A stretch of 29,796 nt of DNA, taken from positions 1-29,796 of the forward strand of contig JBNGIQ010007647.1 in the NCBI GenBank assembly GCA_049999765.1, given 5' to 3'. The notes below the pieces were generated by a model. It made no database searches, was not told the origin of the DNA, and worked only from the letters and a program-made list of their open reading frames with translations. The position numbers and the translations under genes were made by a program. Positions 1 to 9,723 of the stretch are shown piece by piece (within the stretch, counting starts at the first letter, position 1; each line of letters opens with the position of its first letter). The stretch is from Phaeoceros laevis (taxonomy: Eukaryota; Anthocerotophyta; Anthocerotopsida; Notothyladales).

Positions 1-771
1 CGCCCTCTTCCCGCGCCCTCCTCGCCTTTTTTTTCTACGAAATTGAAGTTAGGACTACCCGGTATAGCAACATAAAATTATAAATCAGGGTCTACCCCCC
101 CTTCCCAAACGGACGGCAAAAAACATTTGACCGTATCGAAACGTACCGAAACGGGGTGAAACGTACGTATGTTTCGCCGTAGGCCGCAATAAGATTCTAC
201 TCATGAATTATATTCCTAAATTTTTTTAAGGCATCATATATAATAATAATTTATAATTTATATCAAAGTGGAGTTACTAATATTATTTTTGGTGTTTTTA
301 TTAAAATAATATTTAAGAAATAATAAAAAATAACCTATATCCTTTGGACCCAACAAGGGATGTTGCAGCCGCGGAAGAATTATCAAGGTGTAACATATAT
401 CTAGATCACGTTATAAGGGGCCGACTGTAATAATGCTACACCGAGATCACGTTTATCAAGGGCCAAGTGTAATATCCGGTGTGTAACCACAATTTGTGCA
501 GCCATGCTGCCGTTCTGTCCGCACTTGCTTAATTACGTAAAGCCAATTTATGCTTGACAAGTTTTTTTTTTTTGGTATCTCGGTACATGATTTTATATTT
601 TCCTAAGCTATATATGACATTATATGTCACGATTCTCAAGCTAGCACTTCACCGTATATATGCTTGACAAGTTGACGTTTCCAAATTTCAGAAATTCAAT
701 TTCTAGGCTTTCGCCGGTACATATGCTGAGCCCTGGTGCCGACTTCAGCGCAATTTTTGCCTTCCTCCGAA
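1..771. other. 5' intergenic region and presumed LEO1 promoter
   Basis: No coding region recognised. The first 330 bases become very AT-rich. Around 137-180 there is a run of repeated GAAACG/GTTTCG words, and 403-474 holds two degenerate copies (about 41-base period) of an AGATCACGTT...GGGCC...TGTAATA unit, which looks like decayed transposon sequence. TGCTTGACAAGTT occurs twice (about 551 and 661). A TATA-like stretch at 608-614 runs into a perfect 6-base inverted repeat, TGACAT-TAT-ATGTCA (615-629), about 150 bases upstream of the LEO1 ATG. Calling this the core promoter is inference. Confidence 0.4.
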
Positions 772-3320
772 ATGGGGGAGGAGAAGCGGCATGAGATGAT
801 GGAGACGATCTTCGGGGAGGATTTTGCTGAATCAGACGACGAGCAGGAGGCGGCGGAAAGGGAGCGGGGTCGCTCTGCCTCCGCATCGCAAGCCGGGTCG
901 GATTATGAGGAGGGAGAGGGTGAGGTGGACGGAGATGCAGAAGGTGATGGAGAAGTAGGGGAAGGAGAAGCTGAAGGGGAAGGAGAAGGTGAGGGTGAAG
1001 GCGAAGCTGAAGGGGAAGGTGACGGAGAGGGGCAAGGAGATGTAGAAGCAGAAGGCGGAGAGGCTGAGAGTGAAGGAGAAAGAGCTGGGAGTGACGCTGA
1101 GAGGGAACAGAGTGATGCAGAAAGAGCAGAGACAGATGGAGAGCGTGAGGAAAGCGAGGGAGAGCGGGAGGAAGCTAGTGACGGTGAAAGGGAAGCAGCG
1201 AGTGAAGGGTATAGGGAAGCAGAATCAGAAGCTGGAGGGGAGGAGCGTGAGGTCAGTGGCAGTGGCTCGGAACAGTCCAGCAGGGCTCGTCGGAGAGCAA
1301 AAGACTACGAAGCTGAGGATATTGTCGCAGATGATGACATTGAAACTTATGAGGAGGAACCGCAGACCGATCGAAGAGGCAGGGAGAAACCCGTGGGGGA
1401 ACCCTTGGATCTGGAGGTCCCGCTCCGAAAGCCCCCCGGCCGACTGGATCAGGTATGGAAATGGATTCTCGCCTATGGTGCTTCTTGCTTCCTGAGCTCG
1501 GAAAAGTTGTTTTTTTCTGGATGAAGGTCATCCTCTATGCCCTAACGTGGCGTATGCTTACAGATGAACCTGGTGAGAGTCTCCAATATCATGGGCATCG
1601 AACCAAAACCCTTCGACCCTAAAACTTATGAGGAACAAGAAACAACTTTTGTCACAGATGAAAGTGGAAGAAAGCAGAGGATACGGCTTGAGGAGAATGT
1701 TGCACGGTGGAGAGTTGTTCGAAACCGGCATGGATCCCTCAGTGTAAGTTGCCACAATGTTTGAATACGATGTGTACTGCAAGTTGCGAAGGCAGAATGT
1801 CTTGAGGAGCTTCATTTCATATTTTTTGAGTGCGGTGTCTCATTAACTGCTGCTTTTCCTAGCAGTATGAAAGCAATGCAAGGTTTGTGAAGTGGTCGGA
1901 TGGCAGCTTACAGCTGCACCTTGGGAGTGAAGTACTTGATATTGCAGTTCAGGATTCGCGCCATGACCAGTCTCACCTATTTCTCCGGCACCCAAAGGTT
2001 TGCTCTTAACAATATAGAATATTGCATCAGTACTCTTCTATTGTGCAAATTGTTTTTTTTTTGTTTGGAGGAGCGAGTGAGCATGTCGTTGCTGCCCATT
2101 TCTTAAGTAGTCGGGTTGTTCCAGGGCATCCTGCAATCACAGGGTCGGTTGGCAAACAAGATGAAATTCATGCCATCTTCGCTGTCATCCAAATCACATA
2201 AGCTCCTGACAGCTCTTGTTGACTCAAGGCACAAGAAAGTGTTCAAAGTGAAAAATGTGGTAACAACCATGGATCCAGAAAAGGAGAAGGTGGAGAAGGA
2301 GAGGGTATGGTTTTCATGCGCCACCTCCACGATATTTTGCCTCACTGTGGTATACATCCACTGAGAGATGATAAAGTCTAACTTGTCCTCGTTATATTTT
2401 GCAGGCAGCAGAGCAACGTATTAGGAGCAAGGAAGATCTCCAAAGAAAACAAGAGAGGGTTAAGAGCAAGTACATTCCTGCTCACCGTGAGAGAGATGCG
2501 CAATTGTCCCCTGGGTATCTCGAAGTTGCCCTTGATGAGGTAAATGCCTGTTGTGGTGTGTTAAGAAGCTGTGACTAGATCGTGGCTTTGATGAGCAGAA
2601 CCTAATTTCCTACCTGTGGTTGTCTAGGATGAGGAGGCAGATGACTTTGCAGAAGGCAGGAGGGCAGTAGATGCACGTCGTTTTCAAGAACAACTAGAAG
2701 CCGAGGGCAGAGCTGAACGCCGTATGATGAGTGCAAAGAGGGTGAGTAGTTTTATTCCCATGAAATGTGGATGACCAGGAAGATGGTGACTTTGTCTTTG
2801 GCAGGGTAAGCTCTTGCTCGTGCTAAGCTTCCCATGTCATGCCTTACTCTTGATCCAGCAACCACCAGCATCCAGAGAGCCGCTACCAAAGAGCATAAAG
2901 AACAGGCGGCCTCCTCCACCCTCGCGGAGGGACATGGCCGATTCTCAGTCAGAGGAGAGTGACCGGGAGCCATCTTATAAAAGCGAAGGAGAAGATGACG
3001 GGTATGCTGGAGCAGATGCACTGCTGGATGATGAAGAAGAGTGGGAAGATAAACCCAGGCACCGAGAGGTAACACTGTACTGAGCAGGAGCATGTGATCC
3101 AGCTGTCGGAGGTTATTCAATTCTTGTGCCACGACTGGCTTTTTGTTTCATAAGACTGACGAGCTCATCTGGTTCGCAGGAAAAGCGTAGGTCTGACAGG
3201 GACGATGACAGGAGGAAAAGGAAGAGGGAGAAGGAGGAGGAGGTTCGGAGTGAGCCGTCGCCGCCCAAGAAACCTGTGCAACGGCGTCGAGTGGTGGTCA
3301 GTGACAGCGAAGATGACTGA
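772..3320 (+). CDS. LEO1: LEO1 / VIP4, RNA polymerase II Paf1 complex subunit
   Basis: Subunit of the nuclear Paf1 transcription-elongation complex, which in plants (VIP4) is linked to histone methylation and flowering control. Eight exons: 772-1452, 1564-1743, 1866-1997, 2125-2304, 2405-2539, 2628-2741, 2859-3068, 3180-3320, giving about 590 residues, close to plant VIP4. All seven introns are phase 0 and 88-127 bases long. The start is the ATG at 772; an open frame extends upstream but has no ATG. Residues 1-227 are acidic and low-complexity (a Glu/Gly repeat near 45-96, then Ser/Glu/Arg). The conserved Leo1 domain begins in exon 2 (GIEPKPFDP) and runs through [19 protein letters not shown] and a basic helix in exons 5-6. 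The C-terminus is acidic/basic and ends VVVSDSEDD. Exon 3 has a tandem acceptor (TAGCAG), so one Gln at the junction is optional. Confidence 0.95.
958..1060 (+). repeat. Coding Glu/Gly/Ala minisatellite in LEO1 exon 1
   Basis: Hexamer-like units of the GAAGG(T/G)GA(A/G)GG type encode alternating Glu-Gly and Glu-Ala steps. The repeat is in frame, so length changes by whole units would keep the protein open. Confidence 0.7.
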
Positions 3321-3804
3321 TCATGGGCCAGCAGAGGAAAGGTTGCACAGAGGTTTTTCACATTTTGTCGCAACATTGTACTATATCCAAATTTGAGTTG
3401 GGAGAAACGGAAAGGTGCTCTACAGTGTCAGATTCTTGCCCAGGTCGGTGTAAGGTATGGGCAGATCTAAGAGAATGATGGATGCGTGACTGGGGCTGGT
3501 GACGGACAGATAACCAAGGAGGAATGATGTTGCAGACAATCATTTGAGATTAACAATACCTAGACAAGAGTTAGACAGGACTTGGGGAAGCGGTTTAACA
3601 TTTCAGTATGAGCAAATTTTGTGCTTGTCTCCCAAGTTGAAAATTATAATTCCGATCTGAAGCAGTTTCCTCATCCGAAGACTGATAAGTCAACCTTCCT
3701 TCCTTTTACACTTGCGAGATAGCATCAGTATCAATAATCGATGGAAAGGAAAAAGATGGATTGTTCTACTCAAAACAACAGAAGAGTGGCGAGGCAGTTG
3801 GTCG
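3321..3804. other. Spacer between the convergent LEO1 and hydrolase genes
   Basis: 484 bases between the stop codons of two convergent genes, presumably both 3' UTRs. I see no coding region and no strong poly(A) signal. Confidence 0.6.
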
Positions 3805-5483
3805 TTAAGGCAGGGCGAATGTCTTCCGCCTGACAGGTTGGCAACTGCCTTGGAGCTCGAGACCAGCAATGTGATCCAGCAGGCGAGCCAGCTGCCTGGG
3901 CCTGGAGAAGAAGACGGCGTGGTCGGCTCCGGGCAGAGGGAAGACGCAAAGCGGCGGGTTGCGCGCGATGACGTAGTCCTGATCGCTGGGGGGTACTCCC
4001 AAGTCCGCCAGCGTCTTGATGTAGTAGCGCGGCACCGTCCCGAACCTGTCCCTGCTTAGAGGAAGCACCTCTTCGCCGATGCCCGCCGGCGAGCTGGTGA
4101 GCAGCGTTTGCGCCAGGATGACTTCCTGCGCAGCACCAAATTCCATAGCCAAATCGTCAGTGGGTACGTACGTACGCGCAGCCTAGCTAGCTAGCTGTAG
4201 GCCTGGCTGAGGGGCGGGATCCATGGAGCTCAAAGAAGCGACGGACTGACCCGTTCGGGGCTCTGGTTGTAGAAGAACTCGCGCAGCCTGGTGGTGTTGA
4301 GGCTGACGGACTTGGCAGGCGTGCCAGGCCCGTCGGGGAAATTCATGAACAGGTCGCCGGCCTGAAGCAGGCGGGGAAACGTCTGCAGCAGCAGCAACAA
4401 GAGACGGACAGACAAGAGTTGCAAGCTGGTGAGAGCATAGACAATGAAATCCTGCTGTCCGTAATGTGCCAAAGGAAAGAGCCAGAAGGAAACGGACAAA
4501 GCAGGAAGCCGACAGAGAGACGGACAGACGACGAGGTAGTAACACTCACATCTGGGGCGAAGGAGTTGAAATAGGTGTCGCCGTAGGTAGGCGAGCTGGC
4601 GGCGAGGTACACGGCTTTGCTAATCCTGTCGGGGAACAGCTCCGACGCGTACGCAGCAGTGCCGCCTCCCAAGCTGTGTCCCACCAAGATCACCTTCAAC
4701 AGCAGCAAGACAAAACAACAGCTAGCACAATTGATTCCCGTCATGAATGGGTGCCTCGCCGGCAGGTAGCGAGCGAGCAAGCGAGCGAGCAAGCAAGCTA
4801 GCAAGCCCCACCAGCAATCATTAATGAGTATCCATAGAGCTGAATCCCCATGATCCATCCGGGGGTGGTGAATTGCAATTGGAAGTAGGCAACGTCGTGC
4901 CGTACCTTCTCCAAGGGCTCCAGACCGGCGAGAAGGTCGACGACTGGTTTGGTGAACTGCGCCACGGTGGTGATGTTCTCGGCAGGAACCACCCTGTTGA
5001 TGGCTGCGCCGCCCAGGTCGACCGTCGACACCCGGTGCCCGTAAAAGTCGCGCAAGCGGTCGACCACCTTGAACCAGCACCACGCGCCATGCCCGATTCC
5101 GTGCACCAGCACAAAGTGCTGCTTCTGTTCCAGATCGGCCTGCTGGAGGCCAAACAGTCGGAATTTGTGTTCAAACTCGTACAGGATTCTGGAGCAAGCT
5201 TACACCTCACTCATACCCACAGCCTGTGGCACTCATTTTCCTACACCTTGCAAACCACTGCTTCGACAGTATCGGTCCTTCCCTGAAAAACAAACGAGCA
5301 CTACCGGAAACATCTCTCGACAAGTCTCTAAGTTTGCAAAGCAGAAATCCCAGCTTCATCGGCAGCAGCAGCAGCGTACTCTACCTTGGCGCCTGCGAGG
5401 ATGAAGAATGCGCAGCACAGCAGCAGGGCTGCCGCAGCAGCTGCGGGCCTGGGTGGGCTAATCCTCGCCACCTTGGTCTCCAT
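3805..5483 (-). CDS. Methylesterase-like alpha/beta hydrolase with N-terminal signal peptide
   Basis: Alpha/beta hydrolase of the plant methylesterase (MES; SABP2/PNAE-like) family, which hydrolyses methyl esters of hormones such as salicylate, jasmonate or auxin; the substrate here is unknown. Five exons (minus): 5483-5385, 5142-4906, 4693-4550, 4382-4251, 4125-3805, all phase 0, about 310 residues. Seen: a hydrophobic N-terminus (LLLCCAFFILAGA, residues about 20-32) like a signal peptide or anchor, HFVLVHGIGHGAWCW at the first strand, nucleophile elbow GHSLGG (Ser119), acid Asp245 in YYIKTLAD, and PGADH with His273. The Asp-His spacing matches SABP2. The C-terminal half looks most like the MES11-15 branch, but the N-terminal extension differs. 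An in-frame TAA two codons before the ATG at 5483 supports the start. Exon 1 is the least certain part. Confidence 0.88.
4161..4199. repeat. Tetranucleotide repeats in hydrolase intron 4
   Basis: Short GTAC and TAGC tetranucleotide runs (GTACGTACGTAC, then TAGCTAGCTAGC) inside the last intron. A simple-sequence repeat with no function inferred. Confidence 0.7.
4764..4805. repeat. GCGA/GCAA tetranucleotide array in hydrolase intron 2
   Basis: About nine interspersed GCGA/GCAA units on the plus strand, within the intron between exons 2 and 3. A likely polymorphic microsatellite. Confidence 0.75.
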
Positions 5484-7067
5484 CTCCGCTTACAAGAAGC
5501 TCAAACCGCTAGGAGAATGTCCGTCTCTCCAGCCCAGCTGGAGGCACCTGAAGTCCCTGCGGCCGCAGAGGCAGCAGCAGGCGCCGCTTCTTTTAAGTTT
5601 GAAGGCTGGCTGCCTGGTGGAAGCAGGGCTCCGGCAGCGCTCTGGCAGCAGGCGGGGTTGAGACGGGGATTGGAACTGGTGCTGCGATTGGAATCGGAAT
5701 GAGAATGGGAATGGGAATTGGCGTCTCCAGTCAATGCGCTGGTCGGTGCCCCCATCCAACACCCCTGCCTGGCCTGCGCTCTTAAGCTCTTATCTCCGCA
5801 GCCGGCAGCCCGGATAGACTAGCTTGGCGCAGAGGATTGGAGGGAGGGCCCAGGCGGGCGGCAGTGGAACAGGAACAGCAAAGAGGCGACGGGCCAGACG
5901 GGCCAGACGAGGGAGGAAGGAAGAAAGGAAGGAGGGTGGAAGGAGCCAAACGGCACCAGGACGCCGCAGAGCTGAGGGGCTGGAGGAGCAGCCAGTAACG
6001 TGCCCAGCTAGGGCCCAACCAAGTTTAGCTCCCCGTTAGGCGGCCCTCCGCCTGCCACATGGCGGCCTGTGAATGAATATAAAGGCGAAACCATAGGGTG
6101 CGGCGAAACCATCGGGCCCGCGAAGTCATGCCATATCATAGAGTAGTATGTCCACGGGAGTACGGCTCCTCCAGCCTCCCCTCCTTGGACGGCGTTCCCC
6201 CCAATGTGGCGACGAGGCGGCCAAAAGGCGAGCCTTGTTTGTTGCTTCTCTTCCGTTCCGTCACGGCCGGTCAAACCCGGTTCCGTCCAGCTGATGCTGC
6301 TATTGCTGATTGATGAGGAGTCGAGGACGAGATTGTTTGTGATAAACACAATGTGAGACACACACTGGGTGATGGTGGTGTATTCTGCATGATTCATGCA
6401 CAATACACCATGGAAGAAATGATCATTAATCATCATCGCCAAGGAAGGGACACAAGAATTCCGCCCGGATGTTAGGCAATAAACACACAACCACACTGTG
6501 TGTGTGGTTGAATGCATGCAAAATACACCATGGAAGGGATACAAGAATACACCACATGGGAGGCAGCCATGGCCCATGACCCATATGCATCGGATGCACC
6601 CACGTGAAGCCCGCATTCAATGTTGGCGCGAGAAACGCCTTTTTGGGGGGGCATGGGGGGGCTCTTGTCGCCTAAAAGTGCAGCAAAATGCCAGTTGGCT
6701 CCTGCATATAGATTTATCATCGCACCCCTGGGCCGGGCTATTTTGGAGGTTCCACACCAAACATAGAGGCGGCATCCAACAACATTCGACATTGATTGAC
6801 GGAGCGCGAAAAGGCGAACCGAGCAAAAAGGTGCGTGGGCCAGCCAGCAGGCCAGCTTATATCATGACCCTACTCTACAGAGTCTACACGGCATGCCACT
6901 CACGACAGTGGATGGCACTGATTGTGATTTGCCATGTGAACATGATCTGATCATCCAATTTGGCGGGCCAAGTTGCCAACCAACCACGTAGGCAACTAAC
7001 CAAGTAGCCAAGTAGCCCCCTTGGGGAAGGAAGGGAGACAGGAAGGAACTTAACATTTGATATGATA
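5484..7067. other. Gene-free region upstream of the hydrolase
   Basis: Presumed 5' UTR and promoter of the minus-strand hydrolase, then spacer. No gene recognised; open frames here (for example 6498-6950 +) have no family features. Contents: a purine-rich tract (about 5910-5945), a repeated GGCGAAACCAT unit (about 6084 and 6101), a hairpin at 6376-6410, a second 9-base-arm hairpin (6488-6510), and two nearly identical 22-base copies of CATGCAnAATACACCATGG (6395 and 6515). Two G7 runs lie at about 6643-6662. Confidence 0.5.
6376..6410. repeat. Inverted repeat (16-base arms, 3-base loop)
   Basis: Arms 6376-6391 and 6395-6410 pair with one mismatch around the loop ATT. The right arm plus its flank recurs about 120 bases downstream, suggesting remnants of a small mobile or foldback element. 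Confidence 0.65.
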
Positions 7068-7652
7068 CAGTCTACCCTGGATAAGTGTAACGCGCCCGGA
7101 GTAGATCCAGGCGTTACACTTATCCAGGTTTACAGATATCCATAATAATACTTAAATTAATACTTAGTTTAATTGATTAACTTTATTAATTAATTACGTG
7201 CGATAATCACGGGCCTACTCCTCACTTAAAACGCTCGTGATGTGCGACGGGACACTTATCACATAGGGTCTACACCAAGCCGTACTGAACTATTTACTGT
7301 GTGCCGGTGTGAAATTCATCTAGTGCTAGCATGAAACCCTAAACCACCTAGATCTTGAGCTAGTGTTATTACTCGTAATTGTGTGCCGGTGTGAAATTCA
7401 TCGAGGGCTAGCATGAAACCCTGAACCACCTAGATCTTGACCTAGTGTTATTACTCGTCGTTAATTATAACACTACACTAAATATCGTACTTTACATTTA
7501 TTTTCCTACCTCTATGAAGGCCGTTTTTTGCCAATCGTTACATTTAATATTTATCATTTATCCCTTATCCCCGCCATGGGAGTAGCCTCAACGTTATAAT
7601 TATCCAAGTTTTACATTTATGCAAGTTATATTTATTTATCCAGGGTAGACTA
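7068..7652. mobile_element. Non-autonomous pogo/Tc1-mariner-like MITE (585 bp)
   Basis: Terminal inverted repeats: CAGTCTACCCTGGATAA at 7068-7084 and its complement at 7636-7652, 17 bases with one mismatch at the outermost base. Both ends are flanked by TA (7066-7067 and 7653-7654), the target duplication expected of Tc1/mariner/pogo elements, and CAGT starts are typical of pogo-like ends. The interior is AT-rich, has no transposase frame, and holds an 82-base tandem duplication. The left end also forms a hairpin: arms 7076-7092 and 7112-7128 are perfect 17-base complements that repeat the TIR sequence inward. An autonomous partner would be elsewhere in the genome. Confidence 0.8.
7299..7458. 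repeat. 82-base tandem duplication inside the MITE
   Basis: Copy 1 at 7299-7380 and copy 2 from 7381 share GTGTGCCGGTGTGAAATTCA and most of the following 60 bases with a handful of substitutions. It lies wholly inside the transposon, so it arose during the element's history. Confidence 0.85.
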
Positions 7653-9723
7653 TACATATACAAGAGAGTCAGGGCCACCATAGCCATCCCGGATTTGGCT
7701 CCCCCCGGATGCCCGTACTAGTCCCCCAATCATGGATGGAATGGAATGGTTTGTCATGGAATCAACTATACCATATGATGGCTCATCAGGCCACATGCCC
7801 AAGCCTGGACCGGGCCAACGAACTTTTGGATTAGTCCACCGGTGAGGCAGAACATCGATTGCTTATGGAATTTTTGAGGTGGTGCAAGTATTTTCCGTTG
7901 GTTTCCGTTGCTGGTCTCTTGGTCTGCAGTGAAAGGTGAAACGCGAGGCTAGAAAACATGGCTATCTGGCCTCCACCTCTCCTCGTTCCCTCTGACCACG
8001 TTGACTGATGACTGCCTGGGGCCTGCCAACAAGTGACCCCAGAAGTAGAAAGCACGCCCATGTGAGGCCTCATCAAGCAAGCTCTCCTGGTTGCCTCCGA
8101 CGCACAGAGTGTCTCGTCACCATGTGAAAAAAGCCTCCAAGACACGGAGCCAAGGCAATAAAAAGTGGGCCCTCGCCAGGATTCTCAGAGCTTTTGCATG
8201 TAGAAAGCGCAAGAGACAGAGCAGCTTGGATCAGAAGAGGTACACTTGAGAGCCCGTTACTTTTGGGGGTGTACAGTGTGTTGTAACTTGTAACTCCGAA
8301 CTTTACAGCTGTCGGTTCTGCTTGCCGCATTTGCTATATTACCCACTCCCTGCGGTGCCGCCGGATGGCTGCCTGACCAGGCTCCCCTCCTCTCAACCCG
8401 CTCGGGGGAATGGTCCCACGCGCCCACCTTGGTCTTTGGTGACTTGGGCAGTCACCTGTACCTCCGGATCCAAATGTATCCGGCAGTGATGAAAGGATGC
8501 TAGAAAGACAGCGGGACTGGTGGCTGGTCCGCAGCCATTATTGGGTTTTTACGTTTGTGCTAGATGGTCCAATGCATGGGTCGTGCCAAGAGTGACGCGC
8601 CATGTTGTCAACAAACATCCTGTAGTCGTTGATTCCTTACTGCACTGCTTGCGACCTTTCGGCCGGCTGTGAGGCCTGCTTGCAACCTTTCGGCCGGCTG
8701 TGAGGATCAGTAGAAGAAGGATGCATTCTTTAACAACGCCTAACCAATGAGGCACAGAAGACAGTAGCGACGAACCGGCTAGCCTCCGAGAGAAACATTG
8801 TAAAAGAAATCAACAACTAGTCTGTATGTTGTTGTGTACGGGACAGATTTCCTATGTGTGTCTTCTTTCACATGCTACAACTCATGAGGCGCCTGATGCA
8901 GCAGTCCCAGGCTCACAGAAAGCAAAACAGGTGGGCCAACTCGGAAAAGCGAGCAATACGGAACGACGAAGGCTTACCTGTCGAAAGAGATATGTATCTA
9001 ACCAGCAGCCCCGCCAGTGTAGAGACGACAAAACCACCTGGGCACCTTTTACGTTGTCCACAAACAGTGTACTCCCGAGGCACCACACCGACCCCAGAGC
9101 ATCTTCATGTTTGTAACTGGTAACTCCCATTAGTCTAGTGTGTACGTGAAACACCGCCAAACACCACTCACACCAAACGTTGTTTGAGCATCTTTCTGTG
9201 TGCTCAAAAGCTCAGCTCTATGTCACAAATTGTCTTTCCACAAACATAAACAACCGAAGTATAAAGAGCAGCAACCGAAGCATAAAGGGCCGAACTATAG
9301 ACAACCGAAAAATGACAAACTGCAATCAACCAACTTCCTTGTTCAGCTTGGCCAATTGACAGTCTTTAGAAATCTGGAGTATCTAAGACTGTTCATGGAA
9401 CAGATTTCACTGAATTGTTTTCGGGTTAGTATATCAAAGCATCTGACATCTCCCACCAGACAATTAGACAGCTGTCAATATTTTGTTTTGTTAGCACGTG
9501 AATTGCAAGTTATGGGACTTAACCCAGGGCGCCTTTACTCTCCCAAAACAAACCGTGCAACAGCACAGATTGTACCCTCCTCAAACTCCGCAAGCCAGAC
9601 ACATAGAGCACAAGCACCCTGTGGAAAAGCTCCATGACCTCTGTGAACAGACAGTTACACCAACCACAAGCATGTATGAGTCCATGAAACTCGAAATTCT
9701 AATCATATTGTGAAGTGTGCACA
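7653..9723. other. Gene-free spacer between MITE and ADCK1-type gene
   Basis: About 2.1 kb with no recognisable gene on either strand; the open frames (for example 8826-9116 +) lack family features and codon coherence. A 31-base tandem duplication (copies from 8647 and 8678, core ACCTTTCGGCCGGCTGTGAGG) is present. The last few hundred bases before 9724 are probably the 3' UTR of the minus-strand kinase gene. Confidence 0.5.
8647..8705. repeat. 31-base tandem duplication
   Basis: Two adjacent 28-base copies of a GCTTGC(G/A)ACCTTTCGGCC unit, offset by 31 bases, with one difference in the core. Confidence 0.75.

Noticed and set aside
4343-5083. 246-codon continuous minus-strand frame across the hydrolase
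   Set aside because: It runs through two introns; only the part from 4550 to 4693 is coding in that frame.
5501-5755. Minus-strand frame starting MGAPTS as N-terminus of the hydrolase (possible myristoylation start)
   Set aside because: It ends at a stop without a convincing donor in the right phase, while the ATG at 5483 gives a signal-like exon that joins in phase 0 to exon 2.
5490-5762. Second minus-strand frame reaching a GTAAGC donor in matching phase
   Set aside because: It begins with GTG and has no ATG in frame, so it would need an unseen further exon.
6643-6662. G-rich runs as a G-quadruplex
   Set aside because: Only two long G runs on one strand; four tracts in close spacing are not present.
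6498-6950. 150-codon plus-strand frame in the gene-free region
   Set aside because: Composition and sequence look random, it overlaps repeat fragments, and no domain was recognised.
8826-9160. Overlapping open frames on both strands
   Set aside because: Short, mutually overlapping, no recognisable motif and no splice or promoter support.
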